Shown one piece after another: positions 40,412-48,933 of a DNA stretch of 64,000 nucleotides (the stretch's first letter is position 1; each line of letters begins with the position of its first letter). The position numbers and the translations under genes are program-made. Below the pieces are notes generated by a model. It made no database searches. It had not been told where the DNA came from and saw nothing but the letters and a program-made list of their open reading frames with translations. Source of the DNA: Williamsia soli (GTDB lineage: Bacteria > Actinomycetota > Actinomycetes > Mycobacteriales > Mycobacteriaceae); the NCBI RefSeq assembly GCF_017377795.1, contig NZ_JAFRDR010000001.1, positions 496,001 to 560,000 of the forward strand, given 5' to 3'.

Positions 40412-40846
40412 CTACCCGGCTGCTCCGCGCTCCCACATGAGAGGGCAGTATTTCCACGTCCCTGCCTCGCGAACGAAGTTCCAGGTGAAGTTGATATGTT
40501 CGGCGTCCGAAGCCGATTCGCCTGGCGCACTGTGGAGGGTCTCTGCGTCGACGCGTGCGTTGGCACCCTCAATCGTGATCACTCGAACGTCGACCACGGT
40601 GGTGGTCCTCGGTTCAGGCGGAATCGAAGGTGCCAATTCGCAGGAGAGCGCCTCGATCGTCTGCGTCTCCCCTCTGTTCATTGCGTCGATGAAGGCCGTG
40701 AACGCACGGCGTACCTCCTCGCTCCCCGGCGCCGACGAAGCTCGGCTGTCGTCGGTGTTCAGCCTTTCGTCAGGTGAGCAACCCACCAAGAAGGACGCGG
40801 TAACAATCGCGACACCCGTCATCGCTCCGAGTGGTGTATCCCTCAT
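40412..40846 (-). CDS. Predicted lipoprotein, NTF2/SnoaL-like
   Basis: A 144-residue exported lipoprotein. A short N-terminus and hydrophobic stretch lead to the lipobox SFLVGC, whose Cys (residue 23) would carry the lipid. The mature part, AFTAFIDAMNRGETQTIEAL and later INFTWNFVREAGTWKYC, follows the pattern of NTF2-like domains found in many mycobacterial lipoproteins. It has no recognisable catalytic residues. It is divergent from the second DUF222/HNH gene. Confidence 0.8.
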   Translation of the reverse strand: MRDTPLGAMTGVAIVTASFLVGCSPDERLNTDDSRASSAPGSEEVRRAFTAFIDAMNRGETQTIEALSCELAPSIPPEPRTTTVVDVRVITIEGANARVDAETLHSAPGESASDAEHINFTWNFVREAGTWKYCPLMWERGAAG

Positions 40847-40930
40847 GACCTGAAGTCTCTCATCAGATCGCGATCAGCTGGTCGATTCTGGCGTCGCCTG
40901 ATTGTCGGAGGGTGCTGATAGAAATATCTC

Positions 40931-42493
40931 ATGAGCACGGGCATGGCTGATCTGATCGGCCGCATCGAGGGCATGGCTCTCGACGCGTTGGAGATCGTTG
41001 CTGTCCGTGAGGTGTTGTCGCGCAAATTGATCGACGTCCCATTGGCAATGATGTCGGACAAAGAAGCCGTGGAGTTGGCGCAGACCGTCGAGATGCAGAC
41101 CCGCCGTGACGAGGCCGTCAAGATGAGGCTGTCGGCCGAGCTGACGGAGCGCAGGGTTGCTGCCAAGTTAGGACACAAGCACAACAATTTCCTGCGATTG
41201 GTGCTACGCATCTCAGCTGCACAGGCGTCCGCCAGATCGAAGCGGGCTGAGCGAACAGGGATCTGGCACAGCATCACCGGTGAAGTAACCGAACCGAGGT
41301 ACCCCCACACCGCCAAAGCCCTGCGGGACGGTGCTATTGGCCTCGCGCACGAGAAGGTCATCTTCGAGACGATGACCGCGCTGCCGGCGAGTATTCGCAG
41401 CGATCTCGGGTTGTGGGCGAAGGGCGAGAGGTCGATGGCCGATGCTGCCCGGACCATGGACCCTGACGAGCTGAAAAAGGTCGGATTGCACCTCCACGCG
41501 TATCTGAATCCCGACGGAACGTTCGACGATGTCGACCGCAAGCAGAAGCGAGAATTGAACACCTCCAAGCAGGGTGCCGATCACATGGCGGGGATCAAGG
41601 GCAACCTCGATCCGGCGACGAAGGCGTTGTGGGACATGGTCGCTGAGAAATGGGCGGCGAAAGGCATGAACAATCCGGAGGACCCGCAGTCGCCGAGCGG
41701 AAATGTCGACAAGGCCGACCCGCAAGCCATCAAAGAAGCTGCAGCGCGCGACAGTCGCAGCCAGGGGCAACGCAACCACGATGCGTTCCGCCGATTGCTG
41801 GAAATGGTCGTCGGGCAAGGAAAACTCGGTCAGCACCGCGGATTGCCCGCTCGGGTGATCGTGACCATGACCCTCGAGCAACTCGAATCCGAAACCGGCC
41901 TCGCTACCACTGCGTCCGGAGGCGTGATCCCCGTTCGCGATGCGCTCGCTCTGGCTGGGGTGACGCGCAAGTTCTTGGCGCTGCTCGACAACAAACATCG
42001 TCCGCTGTTCCTGGGCCGCCAAGCCAGGCTGGCGTCAGCCGACCAGCGGCTGGCATTGATCGCCGCCGACCGCGGGTGCAGCCGCCCGGGGTGTGACCAA
42101 CCCGCCACCCGAACAGCGGTTCATCACCTCACGGAATGGTCCAAGGGCGGACGGACCGACATCACGGCGCTCGCCCTGGTCTGCGACGGCGACCACGCAC
42201 AAGTTCACGACGGGGATGATGGCTGGCTCACCGAGATCATCACCAACCGCACTGGACCACCGGGCTGGCAAGGCCGGATCGGATGGCGCCAACGCGGCAC
42301 AGCCGATCCGCCGCGTCCCAACAACACACACTTCTCGGAGCTGTTCTTCACGCATCCGGAGATGTGGAATCCCGACGGTGAAGACGATGTCGCATGGTTC
42401 AAAGAACGCGCGCGTGAGGCTTTCGGAGCACCACGGTTGGAACCACGCATTCGCACCGTCGACTACGGATGGCGACGGCCGCTGGCTGCCTGA
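40931..42493 (+). CDS. DUF222 / HNH endonuclease (13E12 repeat family)
   Basis: A 520-residue 13E12-family protein. The DUF222 part spans about residues 40-330 (for example MRLSAELTERRVAAKLGH and ALTRKFLALLDNKH-like endings). The HNH nuclease lies near residue 385: CSRPGCDQPATRTAVHHL, TEWSKGGRTDI and LVCDGDHAQVHDG. It is longer than, and clearly different from, the family member at 14020, and has no SOS-like box upstream. Probably a mobile or selfish nuclease gene. Confidence 0.88.
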   Translation: MSTGMADLIGRIEGMALDALEIVAVREVLSRKLIDVPLAMMSDKEAVELAQTVEMQTRRDEAVKMRLSAELTERRVAAKLGHKHNNFLRLVLRISAAQASARSKRAERTGIWHSITGEVTEPRYPHTAKALRDGAIGLAHEKVIFETMTALPASIRSDLGLWAKGERSMADAARTMDPDELKKVGLHLHAYLNPDGTFDDVDRKQKRELNTSKQGADHMAGIKGNLDPATKALWDMVAEKWAAKGMNNPEDPQSPSGNVDKADPQAIKEAAARDSRSQGQRNHDAFRRLLEMVVGQGKLGQHRGLPARVIVTMTLEQLESETGLATTASGGVIPVRDALALAGVTRKFLALLDNKHRPLFLGRQARLASADQRLALIAADRGCSRPGCDQPATRTAVHHLTEWSKGGRTDITALALVCDGDHAQVHDGDDGWLTEIITNRTGPPGWQGRIGWRQRGTADPPRPNNTHFSELFFTHPEMWNPDGEDDVAWFKERAREAFGAPRLEPRIRTVDYGWRRPLAA

Positions 42494-42523
42494 ACATGGC
42501 GGTACGAGCAATAGACTCGCCCC

Positions 42524-42949
42524 ATGGCGATGAGCCCTGGGGAAGATCAGAACCGGCGGCTGCTCCGCGCCCGCGACACGATGGACCGCGACTATGCGCA
42601 GGAACTCGACATCCCGAAGCTGGCCGCCATCGCGTACATGTCACCGGCGCACTTCACCAGGACGTTCCGCGCCACCTTCGGGGAGACGCCCCATCGTCAT
42701 CTGCAGCGGCGCCGGATCGAACGTGCGATGGCATTGCTGCGAGGGACGGACACCTCGGTCACCGACGTCGCGCGCCTGGTCGGGTTCGAAAGCCTCGGAA
42801 CCTTCAGCCGCACGTTCAGGGCGGTCACCGGTAGTTCGCCCAGCGAGTTTCGGCGCGGGACCGAGGCAGTGAATGTGCCGGTGTGCTTCGTGAAGAGCTG
42901 GTCGAAGCCGAGCAGTTTCGGAGAAGCCTCATCGACGCACAGCAACTAG
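42524..42949 (+). CDS. AraC-type DNA-binding protein
   Basis: A 141-residue protein consisting almost only of the two helix-turn-helix motifs of AraC regulators: LDIPKLAAIAYMSPAHFTR with TFRATFGETPHRHL, and DTSVTDVARLVGFESLGTF with SRTFRAVTGSSPSEF. There is no separate ligand domain. It starts 31 bp after the HNH gene and is followed 11 bp later by a VOC gene, a common pairing in which the regulator controls the VOC enzyme. Confidence 0.88.
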   Translation: MAMSPGEDQNRRLLRARDTMDRDYAQELDIPKLAAIAYMSPAHFTRTFRATFGETPHRHLQRRRIERAMALLRGTDTSVTDVARLVGFESLGTFSRTFRAVTGSSPSEFRRGTEAVNVPVCFVKSWSKPSSFGEASSTHSN

Positions 42950-42959
42950 CGTCAGCGGC

Positions 42960-43424
42960 ATGTTCAACAAGATCACCATTCACTCCATCCAGGTACTCGA
43001 CCAGGACGAAGCGCTCGACTTCTATGTGGACAAACTCGGCTTCGAGATCGCCGACGACGTCGACATGGGCTTCATGCGCTGGCTGACCATTGCACTGCCC
43101 TCTGATCCGGACCGGCAGATTCTTCTCGAAGTCCCGGGACCTCCCGCGCTGACGGAAGAGGTGGCCGCGCAGGTGCGCGACCTGGTGACCAAGGGTGCGC
43201 TCGGGGCCGCCGCGATCCTCACCACCGACGACTGCCGGAAGACCTTCCAGGAGCTGTCGACGAAGGGCGTCGAATTCACAGAGGAGCCCGTCGAGCAGCC
43301 CTACGGCATCGACTGCGCACTACGAGATCCCTTCGGCAACCACATTCGGATCACGCAGCCCGCGACAGGTCCGGTCGAGATCACCGACGCCGACAAGGCC
43401 AGGTGGGCGGGCGAGAACGCCTGA
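42960..43424 (+). CDS. VOC family (glyoxalase/bleomycin-resistance-like) protein
   Basis: A 154-residue protein with two beta-alpha-beta-beta-beta modules. The first begins ITIHSIQVLDQDEALDFYVDKLGFE, the second ends YGIDCALRDPFGNHIRI. His and Glu residues suited to metal binding are present (SIQVL, LLEVPG, FGNHI). Substrate unknown; such proteins detoxify electrophiles or bind antibiotics. Cotranscription with the AraC gene is likely. Confidence 0.88.
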   Translation: MFNKITIHSIQVLDQDEALDFYVDKLGFEIADDVDMGFMRWLTIALPSDPDRQILLEVPGPPALTEEVAAQVRDLVTKGALGAAAILTTDDCRKTFQELSTKGVEFTEEPVEQPYGIDCALRDPFGNHIRITQPATGPVEITDADKARWAGENA

Positions 43425-43429
43425 CGCCG

Positions 43430-45547
43430 TCACCACCATTCGGACAAGGTGTCTCGCATGCTCTCCTCCAGCGCCGGCACGAGCGTGCGCATGAAGCTGG
43501 TCGTCAGGTGGTGGAAGTCGTGCCACACCAGCACGTTCCCGACGATCGCGGGGCACGTTGTGTCATCGCACATGGCGTCTGTGAAGTCGAGGAAGGTCAT
43601 GTTCGGGAAGTCGGCTGTCACCTCCGCTGTGGGGTCGGCGGGGGACAGTGCGTGCTCTCTGTCGACACCGCACTCGGACGCGGACCGACCTTCCGCGAGG
43701 CACTCCGGCGGAGTGAGCGTCGGCCCGAGGGCCCACGGGGTGTCGCGTACCGCGATGACCTGCTGGCCGCGGTCGCGGAACTCGGCGAAGATCTCGAGGT
43801 AGTCGCCGGGGATGTGGTCGCCGGACCCGTCTCCCTCGGTCGGTCGGGTGCTCGTGGTGAAGACGACGTCCGGCCGATCGATGGACAAGCGGTCCATCAC
43901 GTCCCGCGACCACACGTTGCACTCCGGATACGGGGTGCCGATGGGCGCCAGGATCGTGGTGGTGATCAGTGGGCAGCCGGCCTTCAAGTAGGTCTTGACC
44001 TGGAAGCCGCGGTCGCGTCCGATCTCGTCGAGTGCGGTCAGCCAATGCTCGGAATGCGATCCGCCGACAAGGGCGACGGTCCGCGCCGCTCCGGGAGTGC
44101 CGTAGACACCGATGCGCACCAGCGGATCGTCGAAACCCGACACGTATCCCTGCTGCGACGAGATCGGCCAGTCGTCCTTGACCGCAAGCGGATCGGGCTG
44201 CGGATCCACCAGCGGCACAGGTGCATCCGCCCAGAACGCCCGGGCGCCGGGGTAGAGCTCGGGGTCGAGCGCCGCGGCATCGACCTTGATCTGCTGACCT
44301 TGGGAGCGCCAGTCGTTGACGACCCAGCCCGCGGTGACGGAGGTCGCGAGGAGGAGGCACGTCATGACGGCTGCGTACGTCGGCACGAACCGGCGCGTCC
44401 GGTGTTCGGCCAGTCGACCGGACCGCAGCGGAACTTCGACGAATCGCGTTGTCAGGTATGCGAGTACTACTGACACCGCGATGATGGCCGCGCCTTCGAG
44501 GAAGGTCACGTCTCGCTGGTAACGCCAGGCGAGATAGAAGATCAGAAGCGGCCAGTGCCAGAGATAGAGCGCGTAGGCGATCGAGCCGAGCCAGACCGCC
44601 CACGGGTGTGCCAGCCAGGAACTCGCCATGGATGGCCCCACGTCTGAGGTCGCCGTACGCGTTGACCCGACCCAGATCAACACCAGGGCGGCGCCGACCG
44701 GCACCAGTGCCATCGCGGACGGAAACTGTTCCACTCCGGCGATCCACCACCCACTGGTCACGATGACGGCCAACGCCGCCACGCTCAGCGCGGTCCGCAA
44801 CCATTGCGCCATCGCGAACCGTGGCATCCAGAGTGCGAGCAGCCCGCCGGCCAGCGGTTCCCATGCGCGGGCGACTGTGTCGTAGTAGTTGAACGGCTGA
44901 TCGACGCCGTGGCGGTGGACGGCCCATACAAAGGACGTCACCGCGGCGGTGCCGAGTACCGCAGCGAGCACACCGCGGATCACCGCCGGATTGCGGAACG
45001 CCGTAGCTCTGGTGCCGAGCGCTTTCAGAAGTCCGCCGACCAGCAGCAGCGCGACGAGGGTTGCGACGAAGAATTGACCCTGCACCGACATCGACCACAG
45101 GTGCTGCATGGGACTGTTCGCAGAATCAGCTGCCGCGTAGTCCTGAGACTCGAGCGCCAGATGCCAGTTCTGGTAGTACAGCGCGGAGGCAATCATCTCG
45201 CCGCTCAACGATTCCCACCGAGCACGCGGCAGTATCAGCAACGTCAACGCGACGATGGTCGCCAGCACGACGAGCAAGGCAGGCACCAGTCGTCGAGCAA
45301 GGCGCCACAGGCGGGCACACGGATTGATCGCCGACATCCATGAGGCGTCAGGGCGACTGGTCGCGATCACGTGCTTGCACAGTGATGCGACGAAAAAATA
45401 TCCGGACAACGTCAAGAAGACATCGACGCCGCCGGAGACGCGATCGAACCAGACGTGGAACACGACCACCAGGGAGATGGCCAGGCCTCGCAGGCCGTCG
45501 AGGTCGGTCCGGTAGGTGGTGCCCGGAGCGGCGTGTGAAGCGATCAC
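43430..45547 (-). CDS. Acyltransferase 3–SGNH hydrolase fusion (second of pair)
   Basis: A 705-residue OafA-like protein. The N-terminal half is an acyltransferase 3 membrane domain: YRTDLDGLRGLAISLVVVFH and GGVDVFLTLSGYFFVASL, then about ten helices. The C-terminal part faces outward and is SGNH-like, with VALVGGSHSEHWLTALDE and a final VWHDFHHLT. GTG 45547 overlaps the stop of the upstream paralog as GTGA. It probably O-acylates envelope glycans or glycolipids. It parallels the upstream gene over nearly its full length, so the pair arose by duplication. Confidence 0.9.
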   Translation of the reverse strand: MIASHAAPGTTYRTDLDGLRGLAISLVVVFHVWFDRVSGGVDVFLTLSGYFFVASLCKHVIATSRPDASWMSAINPCARLWRLARRLVPALLVVLATIVALTLLILPRARWESLSGEMIASALYYQNWHLALESQDYAAADSANSPMQHLWSMSVQGQFFVATLVALLLVGGLLKALGTRATAFRNPAVIRGVLAAVLGTAAVTSFVWAVHRHGVDQPFNYYDTVARAWEPLAGGLLALWMPRFAMAQWLRTALSVAALAVIVTSGWWIAGVEQFPSAMALVPVGAALVLIWVGSTRTATSDVGPSMASSWLAHPWAVWLGSIAYALYLWHWPLLIFYLAWRYQRDVTFLEGAAIIAVSVVLAYLTTRFVEVPLRSGRLAEHRTRRFVPTYAAVMTCLLLATSVTAGWVVNDWRSQGQQIKVDAAALDPELYPGARAFWADAPVPLVDPQPDPLAVKDDWPISSQQGYVSGFDDPLVRIGVYGTPGAARTVALVGGSHSEHWLTALDEIGRDRGFQVKTYLKAGCPLITTTILAPIGTPYPECNVWSRDVMDRLSIDRPDVVFTTSTRPTEGDGSGDHIPGDYLEIFAEFRDRGQQVIAVRDTPWALGPTLTPPECLAEGRSASECGVDREHALSPADPTAEVTADFPNMTFLDFTDAMCDDTTCPAIVGNVLVWHDFHHLTTSFMRTLVPALEESMRDTLSEWW

Positions 45548-47712
45548 CACCAGCCGGGCAACGCCTTCTGCAGGTCCACGGTCAGAGCCGGGATCAAGCT
45601 GCGGACGAAGGTGGCGGTCAGGTGGTGAAAGTCGTGCCACAGCAGGATGTTGCCCACCACGGCGGGGCAGTAGGTGGCGTCGCACATGGCGTCGGTGTAG
45701 TCGAGAAAACTCATGTTCGGGAAGTCGGGAGCGATCGCCAGGGCGGGGTCGGTCGGGGCCATCACCAGCGACCTCTCGACGCCGCACACCGACGGTTTCT
45801 TCCCCAGGGCCAGGCACTCGGGTGGGCTCTCCTGCCCCACCGACCACGGGTTGTCGCGTACTGCAACGACTTTCTGGCCGCGGTCGCGGAACTCACTGAA
45901 GACGTCGATGTAGTCCTTGGGCACGAAATCGCCGGTGATCTGACCCTCGACCGGGCGAGTGCTGTTGGTGAAGACCACATCCGGTTTGTCGACGGCGAGG
46001 CGTGCCATCACGTCGCGGGACCACTCGTTGCACTGGTAGTACTTCTGGCCGAACCAAGTGAAGACGTGATCTGTCGTCAACGGACACCCGACCTTGAGGT
46101 ACGTGGTGACCTTGAACCCGTGGGCCTTGCCGATCGCGTCGAGCGCGGTGATCCAGTACTCGGCGTGCGATCCACCGACCAGCGCGACTGTGCGGGTCGC
46201 GGTGGGGTCGCCGTACTGCCCGACGATGATCGAGCCGTCCTTCCAGCCGGAGATCACCGAGTCATACGACGTGATCGGCCAATCCTTGTCCACCACCTGG
46301 GGGCTGGGTTCGGCTTCCACCCGCGGCACCGGAGCATTGTCGAGGAAGGCGCGGGCGCCGGGATAGAGCCGCGGATCGAGGTTTTCGGTATCGACGGTCA
46401 GATTCTTGACATGGTCGTTCCAGCGCCAGATCCCGACGCCGGTGACCGCGGTCAAGACGACCAGAATGGAGGTGAGCACCGTCGCGTAGCTGAGCCAGCG
46501 CGGGTTCCGATTAGGTGTCTGGGCGGACGCGGCGGGCTTGCTCTTTCCTGATCGCAGCGGCGACTCGATGTACTTGGCCGTCGCCCACGCCAGCATCAGT
46601 GAGACGGCGATGATGCCGGCGCCCTCGATGACATTCGCCCGATCCTTGTACTGCCAGGTCAGGTAGAAGATGAGCAGCGGCCAGTGCCAGAGGTACAGCG
46701 CGTATGCGATGGAGCCCAGCCAGACGATCGACGGATGTGCGAGCCACGAACTCACAGCGCCGGGCGCTGCGGCATCTCCGGGCGCGGTCTGGCGTGATCC
46801 ACTCCAGATCAGCAGCAGGGTTGCGCCGACGGGCACCAACGCCATTGTCGAGGGATACTGCTGCACGCCGACGATCCACCAACCACAGCTGATGATCAGC
46901 CCCAGTGCGATCAGACCCAGCAGGTTGCGCATCCACTGCGGCATCCGGACGCGCGGCATCCACACCGCGAGCAGACCGCCGACGATGGGTTCCCACGTGC
47001 GGGCGATGGTGTCGTAGTAGTTGAAGGGCTGATTGATGCCGTGTCGGTGGTGCGCCCAGGCGAAGGACACCGCGGCAACGGCGAGCAGCGCCGCGAAGAC
47101 GATGCCGCGGATCACCGGCGGCCTGCGGAAGACGGCGAATCGCGTCGCCAACATCTTGAGGATCCCGCCGAGCGCAAAGGCGGCCAGCATCGTCACCACG
47201 AAGAACTGACCTTGCACCGACATCGACCAGAGATGCTGCATCGGGCTGTTGGCGGAATCGGCAGCCGCGTAATCCTGCGAGGCCAGAGCGAGATGCCAGT
47301 TCTGGTAGTACAGCGCCGAGGCGATGGCCTCATTGCCCAGCGGTGACCAGCGGGTCCGCGGCATCAGGATCAGGCACATCACCACGATGAACAGCAGCAC
47401 GGTCAGCAAGGCGGGCAACAGCCGTCGGGCCAGTCGCCACAAGCGCGGCCCGGGGTTGAGCGCTTCGGCCCAGTTCTCGGTGGTCGGATTGGTCGCGAGT
47501 ACGTGTTTGAGCAGCGACGCCACGAAGAAATAACCTGACAGCGTCAGGAAGACATCGACACCACCAGAAACCCTTCCGAACCAGATGTGGAAGACCGCGA
47601 CGAGCGTGATCGCGATACCACGCAAACCGTCGAGGTCCAGGCGATAGTCGCTACCCGAGGAGCGCTTGAGAGGGCTGGACTCGACGACGGGGTCGGTCAC
47701 AGTCGCGCTCAC
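45544..47712 (-). CDS. Acyltransferase 3–SGNH hydrolase fusion (first of pair)
   Basis: A 722-residue paralog of the protein encoded just downstream. YRLDLDGLRGIAITLVAVFH and SGGVDVFLTLSGYFFVASLL open the membrane domain; NSPMQHLWSMSVQGQFFV and the repeated LWHWPLLIFYL are shared with the partner. The SGNH-type domain contains VALVGGSHAEYWITALD and LWHDFHHLTATF near the end. Two acylation specificities on one envelope glycan, or a heteromeric pair, are possible. Confidence 0.9.
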   Translation of the reverse strand: MSATVTDPVVESSPLKRSSGSDYRLDLDGLRGIAITLVAVFHIWFGRVSGGVDVFLTLSGYFFVASLLKHVLATNPTTENWAEALNPGPRLWRLARRLLPALLTVLLFIVVMCLILMPRTRWSPLGNEAIASALYYQNWHLALASQDYAAADSANSPMQHLWSMSVQGQFFVVTMLAAFALGGILKMLATRFAVFRRPPVIRGIVFAALLAVAAVSFAWAHHRHGINQPFNYYDTIARTWEPIVGGLLAVWMPRVRMPQWMRNLLGLIALGLIISCGWWIVGVQQYPSTMALVPVGATLLLIWSGSRQTAPGDAAAPGAVSSWLAHPSIVWLGSIAYALYLWHWPLLIFYLTWQYKDRANVIEGAGIIAVSLMLAWATAKYIESPLRSGKSKPAASAQTPNRNPRWLSYATVLTSILVVLTAVTGVGIWRWNDHVKNLTVDTENLDPRLYPGARAFLDNAPVPRVEAEPSPQVVDKDWPITSYDSVISGWKDGSIIVGQYGDPTATRTVALVGGSHAEYWITALDAIGKAHGFKVTTYLKVGCPLTTDHVFTWFGQKYYQCNEWSRDVMARLAVDKPDVVFTNSTRPVEGQITGDFVPKDYIDVFSEFRDRGQKVVAVRDNPWSVGQESPPECLALGKKPSVCGVERSLVMAPTDPALAIAPDFPNMSFLDYTDAMCDATYCPAVVGNILLWHDFHHLTATFVRSLIPALTVDLQKALPGWW

Positions 47713-47763
47713 CGGTGAGATTGTTCCAGACGAAGCTGTGGATTCCGCTGTCGACGCACGCGT

Positions 47764-48024
47764 TTATGAGGCAGATCTCTGTGGCTCGGCGAGGGCAACG
47801 GCCAGCTGATCCATCGATAGGGACAGTTCCTCGGCCAAGGCCGCGATGGTGAAGAAGGCCGGTGTCGGGATGCGTCCGGTCTCGATTTTCCGCAGGGTCT
47901 CCACGGAGATGCCGGCGGCAACCGCCACCTGACCCATGCTGCGATCGCCACGCGCTGCGCGCAGAACTGCGCCGAGCCGGCGACCCCGGTCGACTTCGCC
48001 GGGGGTGAGGGGTACGCGGACCAT
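47764..48024 (-). CDS. XRE-family helix-turn-helix regulator
   Basis: An 86-residue DNA-binding protein: LGAVLRAARGDRSMGQVAVA and AGISVETLRKIETGRIPTPAF form the Cro/CI-type helix-turn-helix, followed by FTIAALAEELSLSMDQL. It is divergent from map with 45 bp between the starts, and a perfect palindrome lies in that gap. Repression of itself and map is the natural inference. The 51-bp gap to the acyltransferase gene downstream is unremarkable. Confidence 0.88.
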   Translation of the reverse strand: MVRVPLTPGEVDRGRRLGAVLRAARGDRSMGQVAVAAGISVETLRKIETGRIPTPAFFTIAALAEELSLSMDQLAVALAEPQRSAS

Positions 48025-48036
48025 GACCCGTATAGT

Positions 48037-48048
48037 AATACCGGTATT
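48037..48048. promoter_or_regulatory. Perfect 12-bp palindrome between XRE gene and map
   Basis: AATACC-GGTATT lies 13 bp before the XRE start and 22 bp before the map start, inside an AT-rich patch that must hold both promoters. It is the likely XRE operator. Confidence 0.6.
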
Positions 48049-48069
48049 TTAATTCGCGCAAAGGACGGT

Positions 48070-48843
48070 GTGGGCGTGGTCGACCTCAAGACTCCCGGTG
48101 AGATCGAGATGATGCGTGAGGCGGGCAACATTGTTGCCCGAGCGCTTGCCGCGGTGAAGGGTGCAGCCGTCATCGGGACAACCCTCAAGGAGCTCGACGA
48201 CGTCGCTGCCGCGGTCATCTCCGGTGCCGGCGCTGAGCCGGTGTTCCTGAACTACCACCCGAAATGGGCGCCGACACCGTTCGCCGGCGTCATCTGCGCC
48301 AGCGTCAACGACGCTGTGGTGCACGGGATACCTGATCAGCGGGTGATCAGAGACGGTGATCTGGTGAGCATCGACTGCGGCGCACGACTGGACGGGTGGT
48401 GCGGCGACGCCGCGATCAGCTTTGTCGTCGGAGAGGCGGACCAAGCGGACCTCGACCTCATCGCCGCGACCGACGCCGCCCTGATGCGGGGTATCGAGGC
48501 TGCACAACCCGGCGCCACGATGGGCGACATCGGGCACGCGATCGCCGGTCCGGCCCGGATCGCCGGTTACGGAATGCTCGAAAGTCACGGGGGACACGGC
48601 ATCGGACGCACCATGCACGAGGCGCCGCCCGTTCCGAACGAGGGACGCGCCGGGCGGGGGCTGACGTTGAAGCCGGGACTCGTGATCGCCATCGAACCCA
48701 TGCTGATCCGCGGGGGGACCGACGAGTACGTCCACGCCCCGGATGGCTGGGAACTGCGCACTGCCTCCGGCGCCCGCGCGGCGCACTCGGAACACACCGT
48801 CGCGATCACCGAAACCGGTCCGCAGATCCTGACGACGCTCTGA
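48070..48843 (+). CDS. map: Type I methionine aminopeptidase
   Basis: A 257-residue enzyme with a GTG start (a second in-frame GTG is 6 bases on). The five metal ligands are in place: LVSIDCGARLDGWCGDAA (two Asp), GGHGIGR (His), VIAIEPML (Glu) and AAHSEHTVAIT (Glu). NYHPKWAPTPFAGVICASVND is the usual substrate pocket. It removes the initiator Met from nascent proteins. It has no N-terminal SH3-binding extension. The divergent XRE regulator suggests that this copy is regulated rather than purely housekeeping. Confidence 0.93.
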   Translation: MGVVDLKTPGEIEMMREAGNIVARALAAVKGAAVIGTTLKELDDVAAAVISGAGAEPVFLNYHPKWAPTPFAGVICASVNDAVVHGIPDQRVIRDGDLVSIDCGARLDGWCGDAAISFVVGEADQADLDLIAATDAALMRGIEAAQPGATMGDIGHAIAGPARIAGYGMLESHGGHGIGRTMHEAPPVPNEGRAGRGLTLKPGLVIAIEPMLIRGGTDEYVHAPDGWELRTASGARAAHSEHTVAITETGPQILTTL

Positions 48844-48894
48844 TCGGCCTTCGGACCAATCGTGCCATTTGTCCTGTACAGCTGACGCAAGGGC

Positions 48895-48910
48895 TGTAAC
48901 TTCTCTTACA
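48895..48910. promoter_or_regulatory. Dyad upstream of the secreted protein gene
   Basis: TGTAA-N6-TTACA is an inverted repeat 24 bp before the start of the secreted protein, where an operator or promoter element would be expected. No known regulator is assigned. Confidence 0.35.
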
Positions 48911-48933
48911 CTTCAGCAGAGAGGGCATATCGC

